Below, in pieces: positions 45,921 through 57,224 of a stretch of 64,000 nucleotides of DNA (the stretch's first letter is position 1; every line of letters starts with the position of its first letter). Source of the stretch: Elymus sibiricus (lineage: Eukaryota; Streptophyta; Magnoliopsida; Poales; Poaceae); the NCBI GenBank assembly GCA_039707655.1, contig CM077666.1, positions 283,453,166 through 283,517,165 on the forward strand, in the 5' to 3' direction. The notes under the pieces are model-generated. The model was given only the letters and a program-made list of their open reading frames with translations, was not told the origin of the DNA and did no database searches. The position numbers were made by a program, and so were the translations under genes.

Positions 45921-47474
45921 TGATACGTCTCCAATGTATCTATAATTTTTGATTGTTGCATGCTATTATATTATCATTCTTTGATACTTTTTGTGCAATT
46001 TTATATCATTTCTTGGGACTAACCTATTAACTCAGTGCCTAGTGCCAGCTGCCGTTTTCTGCTTGTTTTTGGTTTTACAGAAAATCTACACCAAACGGAG
46101 TCCAAACGCTACGAAACTTTTTGACGATTTTTTCGTGGACAAAAGAGACCCTAGAAGCTTCGGGGGAGGACCAAAAGACCTACGAGGAGACGGAAGGCAA
46201 CAGGGCAAGCCCTGGGGGGTTGGTGCGCCCTGATGCCTTGTGGGCCCCTCGTGGCTCCGTTTGACCTAATTCCAGTGCTATAAATTCCCAAATATTCCAA
46301 AACCCCCAGAGAGCCATCCGAAACAATTTTTCCGCCGCCGCAAGTCTCTGTTCTTCCGCGATTCCATCTGGAGGCCTTTTCCGGTACTCTGCCGGAGGGG
46401 GAATCGATCACAGAGGGCTTCTACATCATCCTTGCTGCCCTTCCGGTAATGTGTGAGTAGTTCACCACAGACCTACGGGTCCATAGCTAGTAGCTAGATG
46501 GCTTTCTCTCTCTCTCTGATCTTCAATACAAAGTTCTCCATGATCTCCATGGAGTTCTATCCGATGTAATCTTCTTTTGCGATGTGTTTGTTGGGATCCG
46601 ATGAATTGTGGGTTTATGATCAGATTATTCATTGAAAGTAATTGAGTCTTTTCTGAACTTTATTATGCATGATTATTATAGCTTTGTATTTCTCTCCGAT
46701 CTATCCATTTGGTTTGGCCAACTAGATTGATTTATCTTCAGTGGGAGAGGTGATTTGTAATGGGTTCAATCTTGCGGTGTCCTCATCTCGTGACAGAAGG
46801 GGTAGCGAGGCACTTATTTGTATTGTTGCCATTAAGGGTAAAACGACGGGGTTTAATCATATTGCTTGAGTTTATTTTGTCTACATCATGTCATCATACT
46901 TCATGCATTACTCTGTTTGTTATGAACTTAATACGTAGAGAGGCAAGCATAGAAGCGCTCTCGAAGTGGAGTAATAGTTGTAGATGCAGAATCGTTTCGG
47001 TCTACTTGTCACAGACGTGATGCCTATATACATGATCATTGCCATGAATAACGTCATAACTATGCGCTTTTCTATCAATTGCCCAACAGTAATTTGTCTA
47101 CCCACTGTATGCTATGTTTCAAGAGAGAAGCCTCTAGTGAAAACTATGGCCCCCGGGCCTACTTTAATTATATTACTAAAATCAAAAATACCTTGCTGCA
47201 ATTATTTTTACTTTTTATTTACTTAGCAATTTATATATCTATCATTACCAGATTTAATCCTTGCAAATAATGAGTTCAAGGGGATTGACAACCCTCTTGC
47301 CCGCGTTGGGTGCAAGTATTTGCTCTTGTGTGTGTAGGTACTCATTACTAGGAATTTGTGTGGTTCTCCTATTAGTTCGATAACCTTGGTTCTCACTGAG
47401 GGAAATACTATCCGCTAATATATTGCTTCACCCTTCCTCTTCGGGGAAAATCCCAACGCAGCTCACAAGTAGCA
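45921..47474 (+). mobile_element. Solo LTR (1554 bp), Gypsy type A
   Basis: Starts TGATACGTCTCCAATGTATC and ends CTCACAAGTAGCA. Flanked by GATAA (45916-45920) and CATAA (47475-47479), a target duplication with one mismatch; intact satellite units read GATAACATGATGG here. Closely related to the solo LTR at 48554-50116. Confidence 0.82.
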
Positions 47475-47851
47475 CATAACATGATGGATAGTCCGTACAA
47501 CCACATTTCCCCAGAGCAGAGGGGATCAGGGCGAAAAGCGAGGCGGGTGGCGGGTCGGTACGAACACGAGGGAAGGGGATCAGGGCAGAGAGCGGGATGG
47601 TTGGCGGGGGACTCCTCCTTGGTGGTCCGTGGAGAAGTATGGTGTGAAGGAGATTGGGCGCCATGGTGAAGATGAGGTGTGCCCAACAATGGACATCATA
47701 TTTTTGTGGAATGCACGACATTCAACTGTATGTTACAACGTGCCAATGGCTCAGGAGACATTGGATCTGCCTTCTTGGCTCGGGAAGGGGCGTCACGGGC
47801 GGCGCATGCCTCTTACCCCTCAATGGGGGTGGCCGATCGGCACGAACATGG
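47475..47851. repeat. Satellite block 2
   Basis: Continuation of block 1 after the LTR, from ACATGATGGATAGTCCG to CGGCACGAACATGG, where the next LTR is inserted at CATGG. Contains GGGATCAGGGCGAAAAGCG-type subrepeats. Confidence 0.75.
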
Positions 47852-50800
47852 TGATACGTCCAATTTGCATCATGATTTCCTACTGTTATTTATAATGTAT
47901 TTGGTCATTATTTCACTTTATGATGCAATTCTTATGCCTTTTCTCTCTTAATTTGCAAGATTTATATGAAGAGGGAGAATACCGGCAGCTGGAATTCTGG
48001 ACCTGAAATAGCTATAGCAGAGATACCTCTTCTACAGAGCTCCAAATGAGCTGAAATTTCACGAGGATTTTTTATTGAATATATAAAAAATATTGCTGCC
48101 TTGTGGGTCCCACGGCTGGCCTCTGGCCCCCTCCTTCTACTATATGAAGCCATTTGCCCTAAAAAAATAAGAGGACTTTCGGGACGAAGCGCTGCCGTCT
48201 CGAGACGGAACTAGGGCAGGAGCACTTTCGCCCTCCGGTGGAGCGATTCTGCCGGGGATACTTCCCTCCGGGAGGGGGAAATCGAAGCCATAGACATCAC
48301 CAACGATCCTCTCATCGTGGGAGGGCCAATCTTCATCTACATCTTCACCAGCACCATCTCAGCTCAAACCCTAGTTCATCTCTTGTATTCAATCTTTGTC
48401 TCAAAACCTCAGATTGGTACCTGTGGGTTGCTAGTAGTGTTGATTACATCTTGTAGTTGATGCTTGTTGGTTTCTTTGGTGGAAGATTATATGTTCAGAT
48501 CCTTAATGATATTCAATACCCTTCTGATCTTGAACATGAATATGATTTGTGAGTGATACGTCTCCAACGTATCTATAATTTTTTATTGTTCCATGCTGTT
48601 ATATTATCAATCTTGGATGTTTTTATATTCATTTATAGCAATTATATATCATTTTTGGACACTAACCTATTAACTTAGTGCCCAGTGCCAGTTGCTGTTT
48701 TCTGCCCTATTTTTGTTTTACAGAAAATCAATACCAAACGAAGTCCAAATGCCACGAAACTTTTTGGAGATTTTTTATTGGACAAGATAAACACTAGAAG
48801 CTTCGGGAGAGGACCAGACGCCAGAAGGGGTGGCCACGAGCCACCAGGGCGCGCCTGGGGGGGGGGGACAGGCGCGCCCTGGTGCCTCGTGGGCCCACCC
48901 CAGCTCCGTTTGACCTAATTCTTCCACTATAAATTCAGAAAAAATCAGAAACCCTCAGGAGAGTCCACGAAATAATTTTTCTGCCGCCGCAAGTTTCTGT
49001 TCTAGAGAGATCCCATCTGGAGGCCTTCTCCGGTACTCCGCCGGAGGGGGAATCAATCACGGAGGGGCTCTACATCAACCTTGCTGCCCTTCCGATGATG
49101 CGTGAGTAGTTTACCACAGACCTTCGGGTCCATAGGCAGTAGCTAGATGGCTTCTTCTCTCTTTTTGATCTTCAATACAATGTTCTCCTCGATGTTCTTG
49201 GAGTTCTATCCGATGTAATCACTTTTTGCGGTGTGTTTGTTGGGATCCGATGAATTGTGAGTTTATGATCAGATTATCCATGAATATTATTTGAGTCTTC
49301 TCTGATCTCTTTTATGCATGATTATTATAGCTTCGTATTTCTTCTTCGATCTATTGATTTGGTTTGGCCAACTAGATTGATTTATCTTGCCATGGGAAGA
49401 GGTGCTTTGTAATGGGTTCGATCTTGCGGTGCTCAATCCCAGTGACAGAAAGGGACATGACACGTATGTATCGTTGCTATTAAGGGTAAAAAGATGGGGT
49501 TTATTCATGCCTGAGTTTATCTTGTCTACATCATGTCATCGTTCTTAAGGCGTTACTCCGCTCTTTATGGACTTAATACACTAGATGCATGCTGGATAGC
49601 GGTCGATGTGTGGAGTAATAGTAGTAGATGCAGGCAGGAGTCGGTCTACTTGTATTGGACGTGATGCCTATATACATGATCATTGCCTTGGATGTCGTCA
49701 TGATTATTTGATTTTCTATCAATTGCCCAACAGTAATTTGTCTACCCACCGTATGCTTTTCTCGAAAGAAGCCTCTAGTGAAAACTATGGCCCCCGGGTC
49801 TATCTAAGTCATATTACTAAAACCCTAAAAATATTGCTGCCATTTTCTTTTATTTATTTTATTTTGTATTTTTGTTTCTATCTATCTATCAAATACAATT
49901 TAATCTTGCAATTTACCGCCGAGGGATTGACAACCCCTCGTTTGCGTTGGGTGCAAGGATTTGTTGTTTGTGTGCAGGTGCTGCTAACGAGGTGTTGCAT
50001 GATTCTCCTACTGGTTCGATAACCTTGGTTTCATAACCGAGGGAAATACTTATCTCTACTGTGCTGCATCATCCCTTCCTCTTCGGGGAAAATACCAACG
50101 CAAGCTACAAGTAGCAGTGAGTAGTTACTTTTGTTCTTGAGGACATGGGAGAAGTCTTGTCATAAGTAATCATGTGAATTTGGTATTCGTTCAATATTTT
50201 GATGATATGTATGTTGTTGCTTCCTTTAGTGGTGTCATCTGAACGTCGACTACATGACACTTCACCATACTTGGGCCTAAGAGAAGGCATTGTGGAGTAA
50301 TAAGTAGATGATGGGTTGCTAGAGTGACAGAAGCTTAAACCCTAGTTTATGCGTTATTCTGTAAGGGGCTGATTTGGATCCATATGTTTCATGCTATGGT
50401 TAGATTTATCTTAATTCTTCTTTTGTAGTTGCGGATGCTTGCGAGAAGGGGTAATCATAAGAGGGTTGCTTGTTCAAGTAAGAACATCACCCTAGCACCG
50501 GTCCACCCACATATCAAATTATCAAAGTAGCGAACGCGAATCAAATGAATATGATGAAAGTGACTAGACGAGAATTCCCATGTGTCCTCGAGAACGCTTT
50601 GCTTTATATAAGAGACCGTTCCGGCTTGTCCTTTGCTATAAAAAGGATTGGACCATCTTGCTGCACTTTTGTTACACTTGTTACTTGTTGCTTGTTACGA
50701 ATTATCTTTCTACAAAACTATCAATTACCGCTACTTTCAATGCCCGCAGAAAACACCTTGCTGAAAACCGCTTATCATTTCCTTCTGCTCCTCGTTGGGT

Positions 50801-50858
50801 TCGACACTCTTACTTATCAAAAGGACTACGATTGATCCCCTATACTTGTGGGTCATCA
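47852..50858 (+). mobile_element. Solo LTR, Sabrina/Athila-like, interrupted by a nested LTR
   Basis: Starts TGATACGTCCAATTTGCATC and ends CTTGTGGGTCATCA. Perfect target duplication CATGG at 47847-47851 and 50859-50863. Without the nested 1.56-kb LTR and its target copy (48554-50121) it is about 1.44 kb and nearly identical to the LTR at 60707-62223. No internal region follows; satellite does. It is therefore a solo LTR. Confidence 0.87.
48554..50116 (+). mobile_element. Solo LTR (1563 bp), Gypsy type A, nested in a solo LTR
   Basis: Starts TGATACGTCTCCAACGTATC and ends CTACAAGTAGCA. Exact target duplication GTGAG at 48549-48553 and 50117-50121. The matching position in the other LTR copy (about 61480-61490) is empty. 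Includes a G run at 48857-48867. Confidence 0.88.
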
Positions 50859-51250
50859 CATGGCAGGGAGGGGATCAGGGCAGAGAGCGGGAGGTTGGTG
50901 GGGGTCAACTCCTTAGCGGTCCATGGAGAAGTACGGTGTGAGGGAGAGAGGGCGCCATGGCGAAGGTGAGGTGGGCGTCATCTGGTTTTAAAGGAGAGGG
51001 CTCCAGCTAGAAATGTCCCTCTACGGCGGGAAACCAAGTGGTAAGGGGAGGGTCCAGCAGGAAAAGGAAAGGGTGCATCATGGGTGGGTTTTTGTGTTGG
51101 GCCCACGTGTTGGAGATAACATGATGGATAGTTCGGACATCCACTTTTCTCGTGAGGGCAGGGGATCAGGGTGGAGAGCGGGGCAGGTGGCAGATCAACA
51201 CGAACACGAGGGGAGGGGATCAGGGCGGACAGCGGGACGGTTGGCGGGGG
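50859..51250. repeat. Satellite block 3, nearly identical to the start of block 4
   Basis: Follows the solo LTR with CATGGCAGGGAGGGGATCAG and matches 62224 onward base for base over long stretches (for example CTCCAGC, AAACCAAG, TTCGGACA, GGCAGGGGATCAGGG). It ends at GGGGGACTCC, where LTR sequence begins. Confidence 0.8.
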
Positions 51251-51458
51251 ACTCCATCTTGCTGCACTTTTGTTACATTGTTACTTGTTGCTTGTTACGA
51301 ATTATCTTGCTACAAAACTATCAGTTACCGCTACTTTCAGTGCCTGTAGAAAACACCTTACTGAAAAACGCTTATCATTTCCTTCTGCTCCTCGTTGGGT
51401 TCGACACTCTTACTTATCGAAAGGACTATGATTGATCCTCTATACTTGTGGGTCATCA
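51251..51458 (+). repeat. Truncated 5' LTR (last 208 bp) of the Athila-type element
   Basis: Starts abruptly at ATCTTGCTGCACTTTTGTTA and ends GGGTCATCA. It matches the 3' end of the LTRs at 50655-50858 and 62018-62223. The junction shares CC between satellite (GACTCC) and LTR (ACC/GCCATCTTG). Confidence 0.85.
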
Positions 51459-51469
51459 AGACTCTTTTC

Positions 51470-51487
51470 TAGCGCCATTGCCGGGGA
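51470..51487 (+). other. Primer-binding site, tRNA-Asp type
   Basis: TAGCGCCATTGCCGGGGA, two mismatches from the TGGCGCCGTTGCCGGGGA site used by Athila-lineage elements. It lies 11 bp after the LTR end. Confidence 0.75.
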
Positions 51488-51564
51488 GTGAAGCGCCTTT
51501 GGTAAGTGAAAATTGGTAAGGAAACATTTTTATTACGTGCTGAAATTTACTGTCACTTGTCACT

Positions 51565-52213
51565 ATGGAAAGTAATCCTTTGAGGGGTTTGTTCGGGGTA
51601 TCTTCACCTAGACCGGAAGCATTAAGAGTTGCCCCTCAACCTACTGAACCTACTGAAAATATTTATTTTGAGATTCCTTCGGGTATGTTAGAGAAACTGC
51701 TAGCTAATCCTTATGCAGGAGATGGAACAATATATACATCCTGATTTGTACTTGATCTATGTAGATGAAATTTGTGGATTGTTTAAGCTTACAGGTTTAT
51801 CCGAGGATGGAGTTAAGAAGAAGGTATTCCCTTTATCTTTGGAGGGAAAGGCATTGACATGGTATAGGCTATTTGATGATATTAGAACATGGGATTGGAA
51901 CCGGTTGAAGCTAGAATTTCACCAGAAATTTTATCTTATGCATTTGGTTCATCGTGATCGGAATTATATATATAATTTTTGGCCTCGTGAAGCAGAAAGT
52001 ATCGCTTAAGCTTGGGGGAGGCTTAAGTATATGATGCACACATGCCCCAATCATGAGCTCTCAAGAGAAATAATCATACAAAACTCTTATGCTCGGCTTT
52101 CTCGTAATGATCAATCCATGCTCAATACTTCTTCTACTGGTTCCTTTATAAAGAGAACTATTGAATTCAAATGGGATCTTTTGGAAAGAATTAAACGCAA
52201 CTCCGAAGATTGA
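51565..52213 (+). pseudogene. Gag of the Athila-type element, broken
   Basis: ATG at 51565 (MESNPLRGLFGV) runs to a TGA near 51740. A +1 frame from about 51713 continues with the gag core GLSEDGVKKKVFPLSLEGKA, LTWYRLFDDI and LKLEFHQKFY, stopping at 52009. A further piece (52031-52213) contains SMLNTSSTGSF. At least two frame breaks occur. Confidence 0.78.
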
Positions 52214-52273
52214 GAAATCGACAAAGGTAAAGAGTCAGGTATAAATCTTGAGTTTGATTGTGTTAAATCTTTT

Positions 52274-53420
52274 ATGGAAACATATACTTTTCATAAGTTT
52301 AGTACTAAATATGGACTTGACTCTGAGATAGTAGCCACTTTTTGTGAATCATTTGCTGCTCATGTTGACCTCCCTAAGGAGAAATGGTTTAAGTTTCATC
52401 CACCTATCGCAGTAAAGGAAGAACCCATTCCTAAAGAAGAAATAATTATTTATAATGTTGATCCAGTTGTGCCTACTGCTTATATTGAGAAATCTCCTTT
52501 CCCTGTTAGGATTAAGGAACATGCTAAAACCTCAATTGTGGTTAATAAGAGTAATATTAAATCAATTAAACCCTCTGAGCAAATCAAAGTAGAACCTAAT
52601 ATTGCTACGGTTAAGGATCTTTTGGTTGATAACATTGATGGACATGTCATATATTTCTATGATGAAGCAACTAAAGCCAGATCCACGAGATAAAAATAAA
52701 CTCGTTATTGGCATGCCTGTTGTTTCTGTTAAAATTGGAAATCATTGCTATCATGGTTTATGTGATATTGGTGCTAGTGTGAGTGCTATTCCATTTACTC
52801 TTTATCAAGAAGTAATGAATGATATTGCACCTGTTGAGATTGAAGATATTGATGTTACTATTAAGCTTCCAAACAGAGATACTATTACACCACTTGGGAT
52901 TGTTAGAGATGCTGAAGTCTTGTGTGGTAAGATCAAATACCCTACTGATTTTCTAGTTCTTGGAAAACCACAAGATGATTTTTGTCCCATTATATTTGGT
53001 AGACCTTTCTTGAATACGGTTAATGCTAAGATTGATTGCAATAAAGAAACGGTCAGTGTTAATTTTGGTGATGTATCTCATGAGTTCAATTTCTCTAAGT
53101 TTCGTAGACAACTTCATGATAAAGAATTACCAAATAAAGATGAAATTATTGGTCTTGCTTCTATTGATGTGCCTCCTACTGATCCCTTAGAACAATATTT
53201 GTTAGACCATGAAATTGATATGCATATGAAAGAAAGAAATGAAATAGATGAGATATTCTTTAAACAAGCACCTATTCTTAAACATAATTTGCATGTTGAA
53301 ACTTTGGGAGATCCTCTTCCACCTAAGAGTGATCCTGTGTTTGAATTAAAGAAACTACCTGATACACTTAAATATGCTTATCTCGATGAAAAGAAGATAT
53401 ATCCTGTTATTATCAGTGCT
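52274..53420 (+). pseudogene. Gag-pol linker and aspartic protease of the Athila-type element
   Basis: The linker (METYTFHKFSTKYGLD and on, to 52693) is followed in another frame by a retropepsin: VSVKIGNHCYHGLCDIGASV (usual LCDLGASV), later FLVLGKPQDDFCPIIFGRPF. The frame runs into the hAT insertion at 53421 with IISA and resumes after it. A one-base shift separates linker and protease near 52680. Confidence 0.8.
53413..53420. repeat. hAT target-site duplication, left
   Basis: TCAGTGCT, repeated exactly at 54178-54185. Confidence 0.85.
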
Positions 53421-54177
53421 TCAACCTGGCAGTCGGGTCGGGTTTGGTCGGGTCGACCTCTACCAAACCCATGCCCTATAAGTAAATGGGTCTACCCCTT
53501 CTCCCACGACCCTACCCATGGGCATAGGAGCAGACCCACGCCCATACCCATCGGGTAACCCAACCCAATGGGTTACCCATCGGGTTGCTATACAGTGCAC
53601 AACAGAGAATAGGCTCAGCAGCACGGAACAAAGCATCAGTCAGCCCCCGAGTATGCCTTTATAGGCAGCAACCCAAGTTCGCTCTCATCGAACAAGCGAG
53701 GTGGTACTAAAGTTTATCGTGTCCTTCTCTGGTTGCAGGCACAGCTAATGAATATGGGATGTGCATGGGCTGCAACAGCCTAACATGCCAATACACTTGA
53801 TATGGGCTGCAACGTGGTTGGTTTCATGGGCCTAGGATGCTGAGAAGCGAGAAGGCATGTCACGATATTTTTAGCAATTGTTAGTGAAATATACGTAAGG
53901 CTAAACGATAATATATACTCAAAGGCTGAACTAATTAGCATGTATCTTTACCAAAAATGTCCATGTGCCATATAAAATAAAATATATTTTAATTACTAAT
54001 ATTAATCGGGCGACCCATCGGGTGACCCATGGGCAGGACCTTATGCCCATACCCTACCCATGACTAATCGGGTTACCCATCGGGCTTACCCATGGGTGAA
54101 GATGGCGACCCATACCCTACCCATTCGGGTCGGGTGCCCATGGGCGCGGCCACCCATGGGTCAGATTGCCGGGTTGA
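53421..54177. mobile_element. Non-autonomous hAT-type element (757 bp) inside pol
   Basis: Terminal inverted repeats TCAACCTGGCA and (inverted) TCAACCCGGCA, 8-bp target duplication. Subterminal GGGTCGGGT / ACCCATCGGG words recur many times on both strands near both ends. The interior (about 53600-53990) is unrelated AT-rich DNA and encodes no transposase. Confidence 0.8.
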
Positions 54178-54185
54178 TCAGTGCT
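54178..54185. repeat. hAT target-site duplication, right
   Basis: Exact match to 53413-53420; pol resumes in register with NLSEHEEKRLLKTLRKHRAA. Confidence 0.85.
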
Positions 54186-55811
54186 AACCTTTCAGAGCAT
54201 GAAGAAAAGAGATTACTTAAAACTTTGAGAAAGCATCGTGCAGCTATTGGATATACTCTTGATGATCTTAAGGGCATTAGTCCCACTCTATGTTAGCACA
54301 AGATTCATATGGAACCAGATGCTAAACCAGTTGTTGATCATCAAAGACGTCTAAATCCTAAAATGAAGGACGTGGTAAGAACTGAAATATTAAAGCTTCT
54401 GGAAGCAGGTATAATTTATCCTATAGCTGATAGTAGATGGGTAAGTCATGTTCATTGTGTCCCTAAGAAAGGAGGCATTACCGTTGTTCCTAATGATAAA
54501 AATGAACTTATTCCACAAAGAATTGTAACTGGTTATAGGATGGTAATTGATTTCAGAAAATTAAATAAAGCTACTAGGAAAGATCATTACCCCTTGCCTT
54601 TTATCGATCAAATGTTAGAAAGATTATCTAAACATACACACTTTTGCTTCCCAAATGGATATTCGGGTTTCTCTCAAATACCTGTATCAAAAGAAAGATC
54701 AAGAGAAAACCACTTTTACTTGTCCTTTTGGAACTTATGCTTATAGACGTCTGCCTTTTGGTTTATGTAATGCACCTGCTACCTTTCAAAGATGTATGAC
54801 TGCTATATTCTCCGATTTTTGTGAAAAGATTGTTGAGGTATTTATGCATGATTTTTCCGTTTACGGAACTTCTTTTGATGATTGCTTAAGCAACCTTGAC
54901 CGAGTTTTGCAGAGATGTAAAGAAACTAATCTTGTCTTGAATTGGGAGAAGTGCCACTTTATGGTGAACGAAGGTATAGTCCTCGGGCATAAAATTTCTG
55001 AAAGAGGTATTAAAGTAGACAAAGCTAAAGTTGATGCAATTGAGAAGATGCCATGTCCTAAATATATCAAAGGTATAAGAAGTTTCCTAGGTCATGCTGG
55101 TTTCTATAGAAGGTTCATAAAAGACTTTTCTAAAATTTCTAGGCCTCTTACTAATCTCTTGCAAAAAGATGTTCCATTTGTTTTTTATGATGATTGCGTA
55201 GAAGCCTTTGAAATACTTAATAAAGCCTTAATATCTACACCTATTGTTCAACCACCTGATTGGAACCTACCCTTTGAAATTATGTGTGATGCTAGTGATT
55301 ATGTTGTTGGTGCTGTTCTAGGGCAAAGAGTTGATAAGAAATTAAATGTTATTCATTATACTAGTAAAACTCTAGACAGTGCTCAAAGAAATTATGCTAC
55401 TACTGAGAAAGAATTTTTAGCGGTTGTGTTTGCATGTGATAAGTTCAAATCTTACATTGATGATTCTAAAGTAACTATTCACACTGATCATGCTGCTATT
55501 AAATATCTTATGGAAAAGAAAGATGCTAAACCTAGACTTATTAGGTGGGTTCTTTTACTACAAGAATTTGATTTGCATATTGTTGATAGAAAGGGAGCTA
55601 GAAATCCAGTAGCGGATAATTTGTCTAGGATGGAAAATGTTCTTGATGACCCACTTCCTATTAATGATGATTTTCCTGAAGAGCAATTAGTTGTGGTAAA
55701 TGCTTCCCATAATAGTCCTTGGTATGCAGATTATGCTAATTACATTGTTGCTAAATATATCCCACCTAGTTTCACATATACCAACAAAATAAAAGGTTCT
55801 TCTTTGATTTA
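54186..55811 (+). pseudogene. Reverse transcriptase and RNase H of the Athila-type element, active site lost
   Basis: RT runs HRAAIGYTLDDLKGISPTLC, stop at 54294, GYRMVIDFRKLNKATRKDHY, then [11 protein letters not shown] and, after a frameshift near 54690, [19 protein letters not shown] and [11 protein letters not shown]. Related elements have FLDGYSGF and FMDDFSVYG, so two of three catalytic aspartates are replaced (N and H). RNase H looks intact: [27 protein letters not shown] and [12 protein letters not shown]. The frame closes at 55811. Confidence 0.88.
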
Positions 55812-55961
55812 AGACATTACTTTTGGGATGACCCACATTTATATAAAGAAGGAGTAGATGGTATTATTAGACGTTGTGTACCTGAGCATGAACAGGAACA
55901 AATCCTACGGAAGTGTCACTCCGAGGCATACGGAGGACACCATGCGGGAGACAGAACTACA

Positions 55962-55969
55962 CATAAGGT
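55962..55969. repeat. hAT target-site duplication, left
   Basis: CATAAGGT, repeated exactly at 57217-57224. Confidence 0.88.
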
Positions 55970-57216
55970 TAGGCCCGGTCCTGGAGGGGGGCGAACGGGG
56001 TGGCCGCCCCGGGCCCCCGGAAACGAAGGGGCCCCCATTTATGGCTGCTCTGCACTACTGGGCCTGGGACAAAGTTAGCGCAACGCCTAGGTATTGTGAC
56101 GCCACTCGCGGGCGCACCCACGCGGCCACGCAGAGATTGGATCCCCTGCTTCTCCTATGCGCCCTGGTGGAGATGAGATGGTTGAGATCGCCTGGCCGCA
56201 GATGCATCGGCGCCGGTATCCATGCCGCCACAACGAGAGGCCAAGTCGCAAGGGCAGGTTCTGAGATTTCCACCGGCGATAGGATGGCCCCCACACAGTC
56301 TACTTCTTGTACGAGGAGTCACGATATGGGTGGACGACAGCCATGCCGCCGTCGAGACGTACCTCGTCACTAGCGTTTCCTTCTCCTCCGGTACCCGGTA
56401 ACCCATCTCGTTTCCCCTTCTCAAAAAAATCCCATCTCGCCACCGTAGCTTTGGAGACTGTTATTTCTGTGTGGTGTTTAATTAGCGATCCAATTGGATT
56501 TATGGTGAAACAGAGTCTCAATGTTGATACTGATTTTCTAGGACTGCTCACAACTTTGGGGGTATGATTTGCGTAAGTGTACATCTTACACATTTATGAA
56601 GATTTCTCCATTCTAATATAATGGCCACGAACAAAGGAATTATAGCCATGTGATTTATAATTCTCCCAATCAGTCGAACTTCTTCTTGTTGTGTTCTGTA
56701 GGCCACGAATTAGTTTATGATATTCTTCATTATTGAAAGCTAGTTCATGTCAGCGACACCATGCATTTTTAGGCATTTCAATGGCGATGCAGTTCCAACC
56801 TTGCACTCATGTATGAAAACTTTACTTATGTACTCAAGCTTCATATTACCTAGTGTTCAATGCACTAGCTTCAACTATCTGTATGCATTTGTTTGATGTA
56901 CTTTTTTTGCAGGTACTTTATTGATGGATATCTCAACTTCTTGTCCTCCTAATATATGAAGTTTTACTTGGAGGTGTGTAAAAATTAAATTTACAGTACG
57001 TCTCATTGTGTTATAATTAATTATCATGGACTAATATATAAAACATAGTTTTCACATGTTCTTCAATGAGTGAGTTTTAACTTTTGTTAAATTAAACTAC
57101 AATCTACACTGTTGATAGATGGATGAAAGCTTGCTCATCATTACTACAATGTTTGCATTAAAGGGCCCTCGGTTCTAGTTTCGCCTCGGGCCCCCAAAAT
57201 CTCAGGACCGGCCCTG
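55970..57216. mobile_element. Non-autonomous hAT element (1247 bp) in integrase
   Basis: Ends TAGGCCCGGTCCTG and CAGGACCGGCCCTG (inverted: CAGGGCCGGTCCTG), with GGGGCCC-rich subterminal DNA on both sides and an exact 8-bp duplication. The first 450 bp are GC-rich and the rest AT-rich, so the interior is a composite. No transposase domain seen. Confidence 0.85.
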
Positions 57217-57224
57217 CATAAGGT
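57217..57224. repeat. hAT target-site duplication, right
   Basis: Exact match to 55962-55969. Confidence 0.88.
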
